NCBI RefSeq assembly: GCF_040115645.1
Contig: NW_027096041.1
Location: forward strand, 248,001-312,000
Source of the DNA: Euwallacea fornicatus
Taxonomy: Eukaryota; Arthropoda; Insecta; Coleoptera; Curculionidae
DNA: 64,000 nucleotides
Reading direction: 5' to 3'
The position numbers were made by a program, and so were the translations under genes. The notes below the pieces were generated by a model. It was given only the letters and a program-made list of their open reading frames with translations, was not told the origin of the DNA and did not search any database. Positions 53,658 through 64,000 of this stretch are shown here, piece by piece (within the stretch, counting starts at the first letter, position 1; each line of letters begins with the position of its first letter).

Positions 53658-55241
53658 TTCAACAAGATGCAATCATGATGTGTTGTAACATCTTCAAAAT
53701 CTCGTCGATCTGATTAATTTGACACTTTGTTTAAGGAATTTGGTCCTCATTTGCCGAAGTTATCGAGCTTCAAAGTTTGAAAAGTCGCACAAGTTGTGTG
53801 TTTGAGCACATAAAGTACTATTTTTCTTGGAAGTTCAACAAGATGCAATCATGTTGTGTTGTAACATCTTCAAAATCTCGTCGATCTGATTAATTTTACA
53901 CTTTGTTTAAGGAATTTGGTCCTCATTTGCCGAAGTTATCGAGCTTCAAAGTTTGAAAAGTCACAAAAGATGTGTGTTTGAGCACATAAAGTACTATTTT
54001 TCTTGGAAGTTCAACAAGATGCAATCATGATGTGTTGTGACATCTTCAAAATCTCGTCGATCTGATTATATTGACACTTTGTTTAAGGAATTTGGTCCTC
54101 ATATGCCGAAGTTATCGAGCTTCAAAGTTTGAAAAGTCACTCAAGTTGTGTGTTTGAGCACATAAAGTACTATTTTTCTCGGAAGTTCAACAAGAAGCAA
54201 TCATGATGTGTTGTAACATCTTCAAAATCTCGTCGATCTGATTAATTTGACACTTTGTTTAAGGAATTTGGTCCTAATTTGCCGAAGTTATCGAGCTTCA
54301 AAGTTTGAAAAGTCACAAAAGATGTGTGTTTGAGCACATAAAGTACTATTTTTCTTGGAAGTTCAACAAGATGCAATCATGATGTGTTGTAACATCTTCA
54401 AAATCTCGTCGATCTGATTAATTTGACACTTTTTTTAAGGAATTTGGTCCTCATTTGCCGAATTTATCGAGCTTCAAAGTTTGAAAAGTCACACAAGTTG
54501 TGTGTTTGAGCACATAAAGTACTATTTTTCTTGGAAGTTCAACAAGATGCAATCATGTTGTGTTGTAACATCTTCAAAATTTCATCGATCTGATTAATTT
54601 GACACTTTGTTTAAGGAATTTGGTCCTAATTTGCCGAAGTTATCGAGCTTCAAAGTTTGAAAAGTCGCACAAGTTGTGTGTTTGAGCACATAAAGTACTA
54701 TTTTTCTTGGAAGTTCAACAAGATGCAATAATGTTGTGTTGTAACATCTTCAAAATCTCGTCGATCTGATTAATTTGACACTTTGTTTAAGGAATTTGGT
54801 CCTTATTTGCCGAAGTTATCGAGCTTCAAATTTTGAAAAGTCACACAAGTTGTGTGTTTGAGCACATAAAGTACTATTTTTCTCGGAAGTTCAACAAGAT
54901 GCAATCACGATGTGTTGTAACATCTTCAAAATCTCGTCGATCTGATTAATTTGACACTTTGTTTAAGGAATTTGGTCCTCATTTGCCGAATTTATCGAGC
55001 TTCAAACTTTGAAAAGTCACACAAGTTGTGTGTTTGAGCACATAAAGTACTATTTTTCTCTGAAGTTCAACAAGATGCAATCATGATGTGTTGTAACATC
55101 TTCAAAATCTCGTCGATCTGATTAATTTGACACTTTGTTTAAGGAATTTGGTCCTCATTTGCCGAAGTTATCGAGCTTCAAAGTTTGAAAAGTCACAAAA
55201 GATGTGTGTTTGAGCACATAAAGTACTATTTTTCTTGGAAG
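53658..55241 (+). repeat. Right-hand cassette, copy A (nine monomers)
   Basis: Order: G130 monomer; Z-like; a D monomer with A94 and T132; a monomer with A11 and A91; Kt-like without A165; T21 with T44 and A47; A17/T21; B; Y. Diagnostic rare bases are A11 at 54196 and T44 at 54581. They recur in copies B and C and nowhere else I saw. Confidence 0.87.
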
Positions 55242-56120
55242 TTCAACAAGATGCAATCATGATGTGTTGTAACATCTTCAAAATCTCGTCGATCTGATTA
55301 ATTTGACACTTTGTTTAAGGAATTTGGTCCTCATTTGCCGAAGTTATCGAGCTTCAAATTTTGAAAAGTCACACAAGTTGTGTGTTTGAGCACATAAAGT
55401 ACTATTTTTCTCGGAAGTTCAACAAGATGCAATCATGATGTGTTGTGACATCTTCAAAATCTCGTCGATCTGATTATATTGACACTTTGTTTAAGGAATT
55501 TGGTCCTCATTTGCCGAAGTTATCGAGCTTCAAATTTGAAAAGTCACACAAGTTGTGTGTTTGAGCACATAAAGTACTATTTTTCTTGGAAGTTCAACAA
55601 GATGCAATCATGATGTGTTGTGACATCTTCAAAATCTCGTCGATCTGATTATATTGACACTTTGTTTAAGGAATTTGGTCCTCATTTGCCGAAGTTATCG
55701 AGCTTCAAAGTTTGAAAAGTCACAAAAGATGTGTGTTTGAGCACATAAAGTACTATTTTTCTTGGAAGTTCAACAAGATGCAATCATGATGTGTTGTAAC
55801 ATCTTCAAAATCTCGTCGATCTGATTAATTTGACACTTTGTTTAAGGAATTTGGTCCTCATTTGCCGAAGTTATCGAGCTTCAAATTTTGAAAAGTCACA
55901 CAAGTTGTGTGTTTGAGCACATAAAGTACTATTTTTCTTGGAAGTTCAACAAGATGCAATCATGATGTGTTGAAACATCTTCAAAATCTCGTCGATCTAA
56001 TTAATTTGACACTTTGTTTAAGGAATTTGGTCCACATTTTCCGAAGTTATCGAGCTTCAAATTTTGAAAAGTCACACAAGTTGTGTGTTTGAGCACATAA
56101 AGTACTATTTTTCTTGGAAG
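55242..56120 (+). repeat. Five monomers between cassette copies A and B
   Basis: Order: a T118 monomer ending in TCTCGGAAG; a D-like 175-bp monomer (55418-55592) that lost one T at p118-121; D; a T118 monomer; and an N with A29, A55 and T118 (55945). The last is nearly the same as the monomer at 63505. Confidence 0.83.
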
Positions 56121-57701
56121 TTCAAGATGCAATCATGATGTGTTGTAACATCTTCAAAATCTCGTCGATCTGATTAATTTGACACTTTGTTTAAGGAATT
56201 TGGTCCTCATTTGCCGAAGTTATCGAGCTTCAAAGTTTGAAAAGTCGCACAAGTTGTGTGTTTGAGCACATAAAGTACTATTTTTCTTGGAAGTTCAACA
56301 AGATGCAATCATGTTGTGTTGTAACATCTTCAAAATCTCGTCGATCTGATTAATTTTACACTTTGTTTAAGGAATTTGGTCCTCATTTGCCGAAGTTATC
56401 GAGCTTCAAAGTTTGAAAAGTCACAAAAGATGTGTGTTTGAGCACATAAAGTACTATTTTTCTTGGAAGTTCAACAAGATGCAATCATGATGTGTTGTGA
56501 CATCTTCAAAATCTCGTCGATCTGATTATATTGACACTTTGTTTAAGGAATTTGGTCCTCATATGCCGAAGTTATCGAGCTTCAAAGTTTGAAAAGTCAC
56601 TCAAGTTGTGTGTTTGAGCACATAAAGTACTATTTTTCTCGGAAGTTCAACAAGAAGCAATCATGATGTGTTGTAACATCTTCAAAATCTCGTCGATCTG
56701 ATTAATTTGACACTTTGTTTAAGGAATTTGGTCCTAATTTGCCGAAGTTATCGAGCTTCAAAGTTTGAAAAGTCACAAAAGATGTGTGTTTGAGCACATA
56801 AAGTACTATTTTTCTTGGAAGTTCAACAAGATGCAATCATGATGTGTTGTAACATCTTCAAAATCTCGTCGATCTGATTAATTTGACACTTTTTTTAAGG
56901 AATTTGGTCCTCATTTGCCGAATTTATCGAGCTTCAAAGTTTGAAAAGTCACACAAGTTGTGTGTTTGAGCACATAAAGTACTATTTTTCTTGGAAGTTC
57001 AACAAGATGCAATCATGTTGTGTTGTAACATCTTCAAAATTTCATCGATCTGATTAATTTGACACTTTGTTTAAGGAATTTGGTCCTAATTTGCCGAAGT
57101 TATCGAGCTTCAAAGTTTGAAAAGTCGCACAAGTTGTGTGTTTGAGCACATAAAGTACTATTTTTCTTGGAAGTTCAACAAGATGCAATCATGTTGTGTT
57201 GTAACATCTTCAAAATCTCGTCGATCTGATTAATTTGACACTTTGTTTAAGGAATTTGGTCCTCATTTGCCGAAGTTATCGAGCTTCAAATTTTGAAAAG
57301 TCACACAAGTTGTGTGTTTGAGCACATAAAGTACTATTTTTCTCGGAAGTTCAACAAGATGCAATCACGATGTGTTGTAACATCTTCAAAATCTCGTCGA
57401 TCTGATTAATTTGACACTTTGTTTAAGGAATTTGGTCCTCATTTGCCGAATTTATCGAGCTTCAAACTTTGAAAAGTCACACAAGTTGTGTGTTTGAGCA
57501 CATAAAGTACTATTTTTCTCTGAAGTTCAACAAGATGCAATCATGATGTGTTGTAACATCTTCAAAATCTCGTCGATCTGATTAATTTGACACTTTGTTT
57601 AAGGAATTTGGTCCTCATTTGCCGAAGTTATCGAGCTTCAAAGTTTGAAAAGTCACAAAAGATGTGTGTTTGAGCACATAAAGTACTATTTTTCTTGGAA
57701 G
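56121..57701 (+). repeat. Right-hand cassette, copy B
   Basis: Starts with a shortened (173-bp) G130 monomer and then follows copy A monomer for monomer. A11 is at 56656 and T44 at 57041, each 2,460 bp from copy A (14 monomers minus 3 and 1 bp). The A17/T21 monomer of copy A is a plain T21 monomer here. Copy B continues into Q, TG and N (57702-58229). Confidence 0.87.
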
Positions 57702-58229
57702 TTCAACAAGATGCAATCATGATGTGTTGTAACATCTTCAAAATCTCGTCGATCTGATTAATTTGACACTTTGTTTAAGGAATTTGGTCCTCATTTGCCG
57801 AAGTTATCGAGCTTCAAATTTTGAAAAGTCACACAAGTTGTGTGTTTGAGCACATAAAGTACTATTTTTCTGGGAAATTCAACAAGATGCAATCATGTTG
57901 TGTTGTAACATCTTCAAAATCTCGTCGATCTGATTAATTTGACACTTTGTTTAAGGAATTTGGTCCTCATGTGCCGAAGTTATCGAGCTTCAAAGTTTGA
58001 AAAGTCACAAAAGATGTGTGTTTGAGCACATAAAGTACTATTTTTCTTGGAAGTTCAACAAGATGCAATCATGATGTGTTGTAACATCTTCAAAATCTCG
58101 TCGATCTGATTAATTTGACACTTTGTTTAAGGAATTTGGTCCACATTTTCCGAAGTTATCGAGCTTCAAAGTTTGAAAAGTCACAAAAGATGTGTGTTTG
58201 AGCACATAAAGTACTATTTTTCTCTGAAG
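57702..58229 (+). repeat. Q-TG-N trio, occurrence in copy B
   Basis: Three monomers: Q ending in TCTGGGAAA, a T21 monomer with G94 (57971), and N ending in TCTCTGAAG. The same trio is at 31493-32020 and 60341-60868 (G94 at 31762 and 60610). Confidence 0.85.
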
Positions 58230-58404
58230 TTCAACAAGATGCAATCATGATGTGTTGTAACATCTTCAAAATCTCGTCGATCTGATTATATTGACACTTT
58301 GTTTAAGGAATTTGGTCATCATATGCCGAAGTTATCGAGCTTCAAATTTTGAAAGTCACACAAGTTGTGTGTTTGAGCACATAAAGTACTATTTTTCTTG
58401 GAAG
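58230..58404 (+). repeat. Fused O/L monomer, 175 bp
   Basis: It follows N, where O then L are normally found. It has an O-type 5' part (A30, C38) and an L-type 3' part (TA60-61, A89, A94, T118, C133). The exchange lies between p38 and p60. One A is also lost from the A4 run at p123-126. Confidence 0.75.
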
Positions 58405-59284
58405 TTCAACAAGATGCAATCATGATGTGTTGTGACATCTTCAAAATCTCGTCGATCTGATTATATTGACACTTTGTTTAAGGAATTTGGTCATCATATG
58501 CCGAAGTTATCGAGCTTCAAAGTTTGAAAAGTCACAAAAGATGTGTGTTTGAGCACATAAAGTACTATTTTTCTTGGAAGTTCAACAAGATGCAATCATG
58601 ATGTGTTGTAACATCTTCAAAATCTCGTCGATCTGATTAATTTGACACTTTTTTTAAGGAATTTGGTCCTCATTTGCCGAAGTTATCGAGCTTCAAATTT
58701 TGAAAAGTCACACAAGTTGTGTGTTTGAGCACATAAAGTACTATTTTTCTTGGAAGTTCAACAAGATGCAATCATGATGTGTTGTGACATCTTCAAAATC
58801 TCGTCGATCTGATTAATTTGACACTTTGTTTAAGGAATTTGGTCCTCATGTGCCGAAGTTATCGAGCTTCAAAGTTTGAAAAGTCACAAAAGATGTGTGT
58901 TTGAGCACATAAAGTACTATTTTTCTTGGAAGTTCAACAAGATGCAATCATGATGTGTTGTAACATCTTCAAAATCTCGTCGATCTGATTAATTTGACAC
59001 TTTTTTTAAGGAATTTGGTCCTCATTTGCCGAATTTATCGAGCTTCAAAGTTTGAAAAGTCACACAAGTTGTGTGTTTGAGCACATAAAGTACTATTTTT
59101 CTTGGAAGTTCAACAAGATGCAATCATGATGTGTTGTAACATCTTCAAAATCTCGTCGATCTGATTAATTTGACACTTTGTTTAAGGAATTTGGTCCACA
59201 TTTTCCGAAGTTATCGAGCTTCAAAGTTTGAAAAGTCACAAAAGATGTGTGTTTGAGCACATAAAGTACTATTTTTCTTGGAAG
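58405..59284 (+). repeat. Five monomers between cassette copies B and C
   Basis: Order: X, K, a G30 monomer with G94 (58850), Kt-like without A165, N ending in TTGGAAG. All 176 bp. Confidence 0.83.
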
Positions 59285-60340
59285 TTCAACAAGATGCAAT
59301 CATGATGTGTTGTGACATCTTCAAAATCTCGTCGATCTGATTATATTGACACTTTGTTTAAGGAATTTGGTCCTCATATGCCGAAGTTATCGAGCTTCAA
59401 AGTTTGAAAAGTCACTCAAGTTGTGTGTTTGAGCACATAAAGTACTATTTTTCTCGGAAGTTCAACAAGAAGCAATCATGATGTGTTGTAACATCTTCAA
59501 AATCTCGTCGATCTGATTAATTTGACACTTTGTTTAAGGAATTTGGTCCTAATTTGCCGAAGTTATCGAGCTTCAAAGTTTGAAAAGTCACAAAAGATGT
59601 GTGTTTGAGCACATAAAGTACTATTTTTCTTGGAAGTTCAACAAGATGCAATCATGATGTGTTGTAACATCTTCAAAATCTCGTCGATCTGATTAATTTG
59701 ACACTTTTTTTAAGGAATTTGGTCCTCATTTGCCGAATTTATCGAGCTTCAAAGTTTGAAAAGTCACACAAGTTGTGTGTTTGAGCACATAAAGTACTAT
59801 TTTTCTTGGAAGTTCAACAAGATGCAATCATGTTGTGTTGTAACATCTTCAAAATTTCATCGATCTGATTAATTTGACACTTTGTTTAAGGAATTTGGTC
59901 CTAATTTGCCGAAGTTATCGAGCTTCAAATTTTGAAAAGTCACACAAGTTGTGTGTTTGAGCACATAAAGTACTATTTTTCTCGGAAGTTCAACAAGATG
60001 CAATCACGATGTGTTGTAACATCTTCAAAATCTCGTCGATCTGATTAATTTGACACTTTGTTTAAGGAATTTGGTCCTCATTTGCCGAATTTATCGAGCT
60101 TCAAACTTTGAAAAGTCACACAAGTTGTGTGTTTGAGCACATAAAGTACTATTTTTCTCTGAAGTTCAACAAGATGCAATCATGATGTGTTGTAACATCT
60201 TCAAAATCTCGTCGATCTGATTAATTTGACACTTTGTTTAAGGAATTTGGTCCTCATTTGCCGAAGTTATCGAGCTTCAAAGTTTGAAAAGTCACAAAAG
60301 ATGTGTGTTTGAGCACATAAAGTACTATTTTTCTTGGAAG
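59285..60340 (+). repeat. Right-hand cassette, copy C (one monomer shorter)
   Basis: Begins at the T132 monomer. A11 at 59471 and T44 at 59856 are 2,815 bp from copy B (16 monomers minus 1 bp). The two T21 monomers of copies A and B are merged into one at 59813. It continues into Q, TG and N at 60341-60868, like copy B. Confidence 0.86.
59813..59988 (+). repeat. Fused monomer in cassette copy C
   Basis: The 5' part (T21, T44, A47, A91) equals the monomer at 56998, and the 3' part (T118, A130, C171) equals its neighbour at 57174. The exchange lies between p91 and p118, about 59903-59930, and removed one 176-bp unit. Because both parents are preserved in copy B, this is the best-resolved crossover footprint in the window. 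Confidence 0.8.
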
Positions 60341-60868
60341 TTCAACAAGATGCAATCATGATGTGTTGTAACATCTTCAAAATCTCGTCGATCTGATTAA
60401 TTTGACACTTTGTTTAAGGAATTTGGTCCTCATTTGCCGAAGTTATCGAGCTTCAAATTTTGAAAAGTCACACAAGTTGTGTGTTTGAGCACATAAAGTA
60501 CTATTTTTCTGGGAAATTCAACAAGATGCAATCATGTTGTGTTGTAACATCTTCAAAATCTCGTCGATCTGATTAATTTGACACTTTGTTTAAGGAATTT
60601 GGTCCTCATGTGCCGAAGTTATCGAGCTTCAAAGTTTGAAAAGTCACAAAAGATGTGTGTTTGAGCACATAAAGTACTATTTTTCTTGGAAGTTCAACAA
60701 GATGCAATCATGATGTGTTGTAACATCTTCAAAATCTCGTCGATCTGATTAATTTGACACTTTGTTTAAGGAATTTGGTCCACATTTTCCGAAGTTATCG
60801 AGCTTCAAAGTTTGAAAAGTCACAAAAGATGTGTGTTTGAGCACATAAAGTACTATTTTTCTCTGAAG

Positions 60869-61748
60869 TTCAACAAGATGCAATCATGATGTGTTGTGAC
60901 ATCTTCAAAATCTCGTCGATCTGATTATATTGACACTTTGTTTAAGGAATTTGGTCATCATATGCCGAAGTTATCGAGCTTCAAAGTTTGAAAAGTCACA
61001 AAAGATGTGTGTTTGAGCACATAAAGTACTATTTTTCTTGGAAGTTCAACAAGATGCAATCATGATGTGTTGTAACATCTTCAAAATCTCGTCGATCTGA
61101 TTAATTTGACACTTTTTTTAAGGAATTTGGTCCTCATTTGCCGAAGTTATCGAGCTTCAAATTTTGAAAAGTCACACAAGTTGTGTGTTTGAGCACATAA
61201 AGTACTATTTTTCTTGGAAGTTCAACAAGATGCAATCATGATGTGTTGTGACATCTTCAAAATCTCGTCGATCTGATTATATTGACACTTTGTTTAAGGA
61301 ATTTGGTCATCATATGCCGAAGTTATCGAGCTTCAAAGTTTGAAAAGTCACAAAAGATGTGTGTTTGAGCACATAAAGTACTATTTTTCTTGGAAGTTCA
61401 ACAAGATGCAATCATGATGTGTTGTAACATCTCCAAAATCTCGTCGATCTGATTATATTGACACTTTGTTTAAGGAATTTGGTCATCATATGTCGAAGTT
61501 ATCGAGCTTCAAAGTTTGAAAAGTCACAAAAGATGTGTGTTTGAGCACATAAAGTACTATTTTTCTTGGAAGTTCAACAAGATGCAATCATGATGTGTTG
61601 TAACATCTTCAAAATCTCGTCGATCTGATTAATTTGACACTTTGTTTAAGGAATTTGGTCCTCATTTGCCGAAGTTATCGAGCTTCAAAGTTTGAAAAGT
61701 CACAAAAGATGTGTGTTTGAGCACATAAAGTACTATTTTTCTTGGAAG
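60869..61748 (+). repeat. Monomers X-K-X-J-Y after cassette copy C
   Basis: The N at 60693 is followed directly by X, so the O and L expected between them are absent (a clean 352-bp loss). At the equivalent place after copy B the O and L are instead fused (58230). Confidence 0.8.
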
Positions 61749-61920
61749 TTCAATATGCAATCATGATGTGTTGTAACATCTTCAAAATCTCGTCGATCTG
61801 ATTAATTTGACACTTTGTTTAAGGAATTTGGTCCTCATTTGCCGAAGTTATCGAGCTTCAAATTTGAAAAGTCACACAAGTTGTGTGTTTGAGCACATAA
61901 AGTACTATTTTTCTCGGAAG
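61749..61920 (+). repeat. Shortened 172-bp monomer with extra substitution
   Basis: Same double deletion as 48917 and 49793, with a further G-to-T change so that the start reads TTCAATATGC. It is followed by an A29/A55 N monomer with a private T at p151 (62071). Confidence 0.9.
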
Positions 61921-64000
61921 TTCAACAAGATGCAATCATGATGTGTTGAAACATCTTCAAAATCTCGTCGATCTAATTAATTTGACACTTTGTTTAAGGA
62001 ATTTGGTCCACATTTTCCGAAGTTATCGAGCTTCAAAGTTTGAAAAGTCACAAAAGATGTGTGTTTGAGCTCATAAAGTACTATTTTTCTCTGAAGTTCA
62101 ACAAGATGCAATCATGATGTGTTGTAACATCTTCAAAATCTCGTTGATCTGATTAATTTGACACTTTGTTTAAGGAATTTGGTCCTAATTTGCCGAAGTT
62201 ATCGAGCTTCAAAGTTTGAAAAGTCGCACAAGTTGTGTGTTTGAGCACATAAAGTACTATTTTTCTCGGAAGTTCTACAAGATGCAATTCTGATGTGTTG
62301 TGACATCTTCCAAATCTCGTCGATCTGATTAATTTGACACTTTGTTTAAGGAATTTGGTCCTCATTTGCCGAAGTTATCGAGCTTCAAAGTTTGAAAAGT
62401 CACAAAAGATGGGTGTTTGAGCACATAAAGTACTATTTTTCTTGGAAATTCAACAAGATGCAATCATGATGTGTTGTGACATCTTCAAAATCTCGTCGAT
62501 CTGATTATATTGACACTTTGTTTAAGGAATTTGGACCTCATATGCCGAAGTTATCGAGCTTCAAAGTTTGAAAAGTCACACAAGTTGTGTGTTTGAGCAC
62601 ATAAAGTACTATTTTTCTTGGAAATTCAACAAGATGCAATCATGATGTGTTGTGACATCTTCAAAATCTCGTCGATCTGATTATATTGACACTTTGTTTA
62701 AGGAATTTGGACCTCATATGCCGAAGTTATCGAGCTTCAAAGTTTGAAAAGTCACACAAGTTGTGTGTTTGAGCACATAAAGTACTATTTTTCTTGGAAG
62801 TTCAACAAGATGCAATCATGATGTGTTGTGACATCTTCAAAATCTCGTCGATCTGATTATATTGACACTTTGTTTAAGGAATTTGGTCATCATATGCCGA
62901 AGTTATCGAGCTTCAAAATTTGAAAAGTCACACAAGTTGTGTGTTTGAGCACATAAAGTACTATTTTTCTTGGAAGTTCAACAAGATGCAATAATGTTGT
63001 GTTGTAACATCTTCAAACTCTCGTCGATCTGATTAATTTGACACTTTGTTTAAGGAATTTGGTCCTTATTTGCCGAAGTTATCGAGCTTCAAATTTTGAA
63101 AAGTCACACAAGTTGTGTGTTTGAGCACATAAAGTACTATTTTTCTCGGAAGTTCAACAAGATGCAATCATGATGTGTTGTAACATCTTCAAAATCTCGT
63201 CGATCTGATTAATTTGACACTTTGTTTAAGGAATTTGGTCCTCATTTGCCGAAGTTATCGAGCTTCAAAGTTTGAAAAGTCACAAAAGATGTGTGTTTGA
63301 GCACATAAAGTACTATTTTTCTTGGAAGTTCAACAAAATGCAATCATGATGTGTTGTAACATCTTCAAAATCTCGTCGATCTGATTAATTTGACACTTTG
63401 TTTAAGGAATTTGGTCCTCATTTGCCGAAGTTATCGAGCTTCAAATTTTGAAAAGTCACACAAGTTGTGTGTTTGAGCACATAAAGTACTATTTTTCTTG
63501 GAAGTTCAACAAGATGCAATCATGATGTGTTGAAACATCTTCAAAATCTCGTCGATCTAATTAATTTGACACTTTGTTTAAGGAATTTGGTCCACATTTT
63601 CCGAAGTTATCGAGCTTCAAATTTTGAAAAGTCACACAAGTTGTGTGTTTGAGCACATAAAGTACTATTTTTCTCGGAAGTTCAACAAGATGCAATCATG
63701 ATGTGTTGTAACATCTTCAAAATCTCGTCGATCTGATTAATTTGACACTTTGTTTAAGGAATTTGGTCCTCATTTGCCGAAGTTATCGAGCTTCAAATTT
63801 GAAAAGTCACACAAGTTGTGTGTTTGAGCACATAAAGTACTATTTTTCTTGGAAGTTCAACAAGATGCAATCATGATGTGTTGTGACATCTTCAAAATCT
63901 CGTCGATCTGATTATATTGACACTTTGTTTAAGGAATTTGGTCCTCATATGCCGAAGTTATCGAGCTTCAAAATTTGAAAAGTCACTCAAGTTGTGTGTT
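61921..64000 (+). repeat. Right end: more divergent monomers
   Basis: Private changes are denser than elsewhere: T48-region change at 62097 (CTCGTTG), a T at p4 plus T17-C18 in the monomer at 62273, G140 in the same copy, A87 in the two neighbours at 62449 and 62625, a C near p41 at 62977, and an A at p9 of 63329. The pair 62449-62624 and 62625-62800 share A87 (62535 and 62711), so they are a single-monomer tandem duplication. The monomer at 63681 is 175 bp. The last monomer (63856-64000) is cut by the window edge after p145. Confidence 0.85.

Larger units (their letters stand above)
1..64000 (+). repeat. Satellite DNA array of 176-bp monomers filling the window
   Basis: The whole window is a head-to-tail array with one orientation. 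Monomer starts (TTCAACAAG) can be followed from base 1 to 63856 at 176-bp steps. Only twelve complete monomers depart from 176 bp, by 1, 3 or 4 bases; these deletions total 33 bp and account exactly for the register of the last start. No inversion, foreign insertion or unique spacer is seen. Neighbouring monomers differ at a limited set of recurring positions, so this is one family with subfamilies, not several satellites. Arrays of this purity and monomer size are known from centromeres and heterochromatin of plants and animals; placing this one at a centromere is inference. Monomer length alone does not identify the organism, because several plant families have 170-180 bp centromere satellites. 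Confidence 0.99.

Noticed and set aside
62153..62365. A 70-codon open frame on the minus strand
   Set aside because: It lies entirely in satellite sequence, spanning a little more than one monomer. The frame is open because two substitutions (62289 and 62290) turned the resident TGA, present at this place in other monomers, into a sense codon. No initiation context, domain or conserved frame supports a gene.
1..64000. CENP-B box
   Set aside because: The pattern NTTCGNNNNANNCGGGN is absent; the monomer has no CGGG. The nearest likeness, TTCTTGGAAG at p168-176, lacks the essential CG-containing parts.
1..64000. CRISPR-like repeat array
   Set aside because: There are no unique spacers: the entire 176-bp period is conserved, and the unit is far longer than a CRISPR repeat plus spacer.
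1..64000. Identity with Brassica-type 176-bp centromere satellite
   Set aside because: The monomer length agrees, but I cannot confirm sequence similarity from memory and length alone is not diagnostic. A search of the consensus against Brassicaceae centromere repeats would settle it.
1..64000. Identity with the Rhynchospora Tyba holocentromere satellite (about 172 bp)
   Set aside because: Only a short resemblance around GCACATAAAG is seen, and the spacing to the following GCAAT motif does not fit. I treat this as chance.
1..64000. Transposon or retroelement fragments
   Set aside because: The monomer register is unbroken across the window, with deletions of at most 4 bp per monomer and no target-site duplication or terminal repeat, so no insertion can be hidden in it.

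Overview
This window is one uninterrupted satellite DNA array. From base 1 to base 64000 it consists of head-to-tail copies of a single AT-rich monomer of 176 bp, all in the same orientation. I count 363 complete monomers and a 145-bp partial one at the right edge. There is no gene, RNA gene, transposon, CRISPR array, origin or unique spacer. A basal monomer (1585-1760) is 34% G+C (60 of 176 bases, counted by hand). The monomer length, the purity of the array and the layered internal duplications are typical of a eukaryotic centromeric or pericentromeric satellite. Plants often have monomers of 160-180 bp, so a plant is my first guess. I do not recognise the sequence, and neither the species nor centromere identity can be settled from it.

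Conventions used below. Monomer position p1 is the first base of TTCAACAAG. Codes for monomer variants, read by eye: Y basal; N has A90 and T96; O has C101, T118, C133, T137 and ends in A176; L has G30, A38, TA at p60-61, A89, A94, T118, C133, T137; X has G30, TA60-61, A89, A94; J has C37, TA60-61, A89, A94, T97; U has C37, TA60-61, A89, A94, T156 (U' also has G73); Z has T21, T64 and usually C133; K has T72, T118, C133, T137; Kt has T72, T102, C133, T137 and A165; P has T102, C118, C133, T137; B is P with C19; R has T21, C26; S has T21, T102, C118; V has A17; Q has T118 and ends G171...A176; D has G30, TA60-61 but basal p89-94; TG has T21, G94.

Layout. 1-5808: mixed order, including P-Q-R-S-Z-U-V and X-J-Y-N-O-L runs. 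5809-10730: two tandem copies of a 14-monomer block (2,461 bp each). 10731-12138: V-K-X-J-Y-N-O-L. 12139-20055 and 20936-28852: two copies of a 45-monomer segment (7,917 bp each) separated by five monomers. 28853-32020: mixed, with a small 3-monomer duplication. 32021-34660 and 36773-40292: two copies of a further segment, the second longer by five monomers. 35893 to 47332: four occurrences of a Kt-T-B cassette spaced 40, 6 and 10 monomers apart. 48917-53657: zone rich in shortened monomers. 53658-60868: three copies of a cassette with private mutations. 60869-64000: increasingly divergent monomers.

The array is best read as a record of unequal crossover and gene conversion. Duplicates are offset by whole numbers of monomers, and several monomers are visible fusions of two neighbouring types. 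Candidate function lies at the chromatin level: a nucleosome-sized repeat carrying a 15-bp dyad that alternates between perfect and broken forms. The longest open frame (70 codons, minus strand, 62153-62365) is a chance product of two substitutions that removed a resident stop codon.
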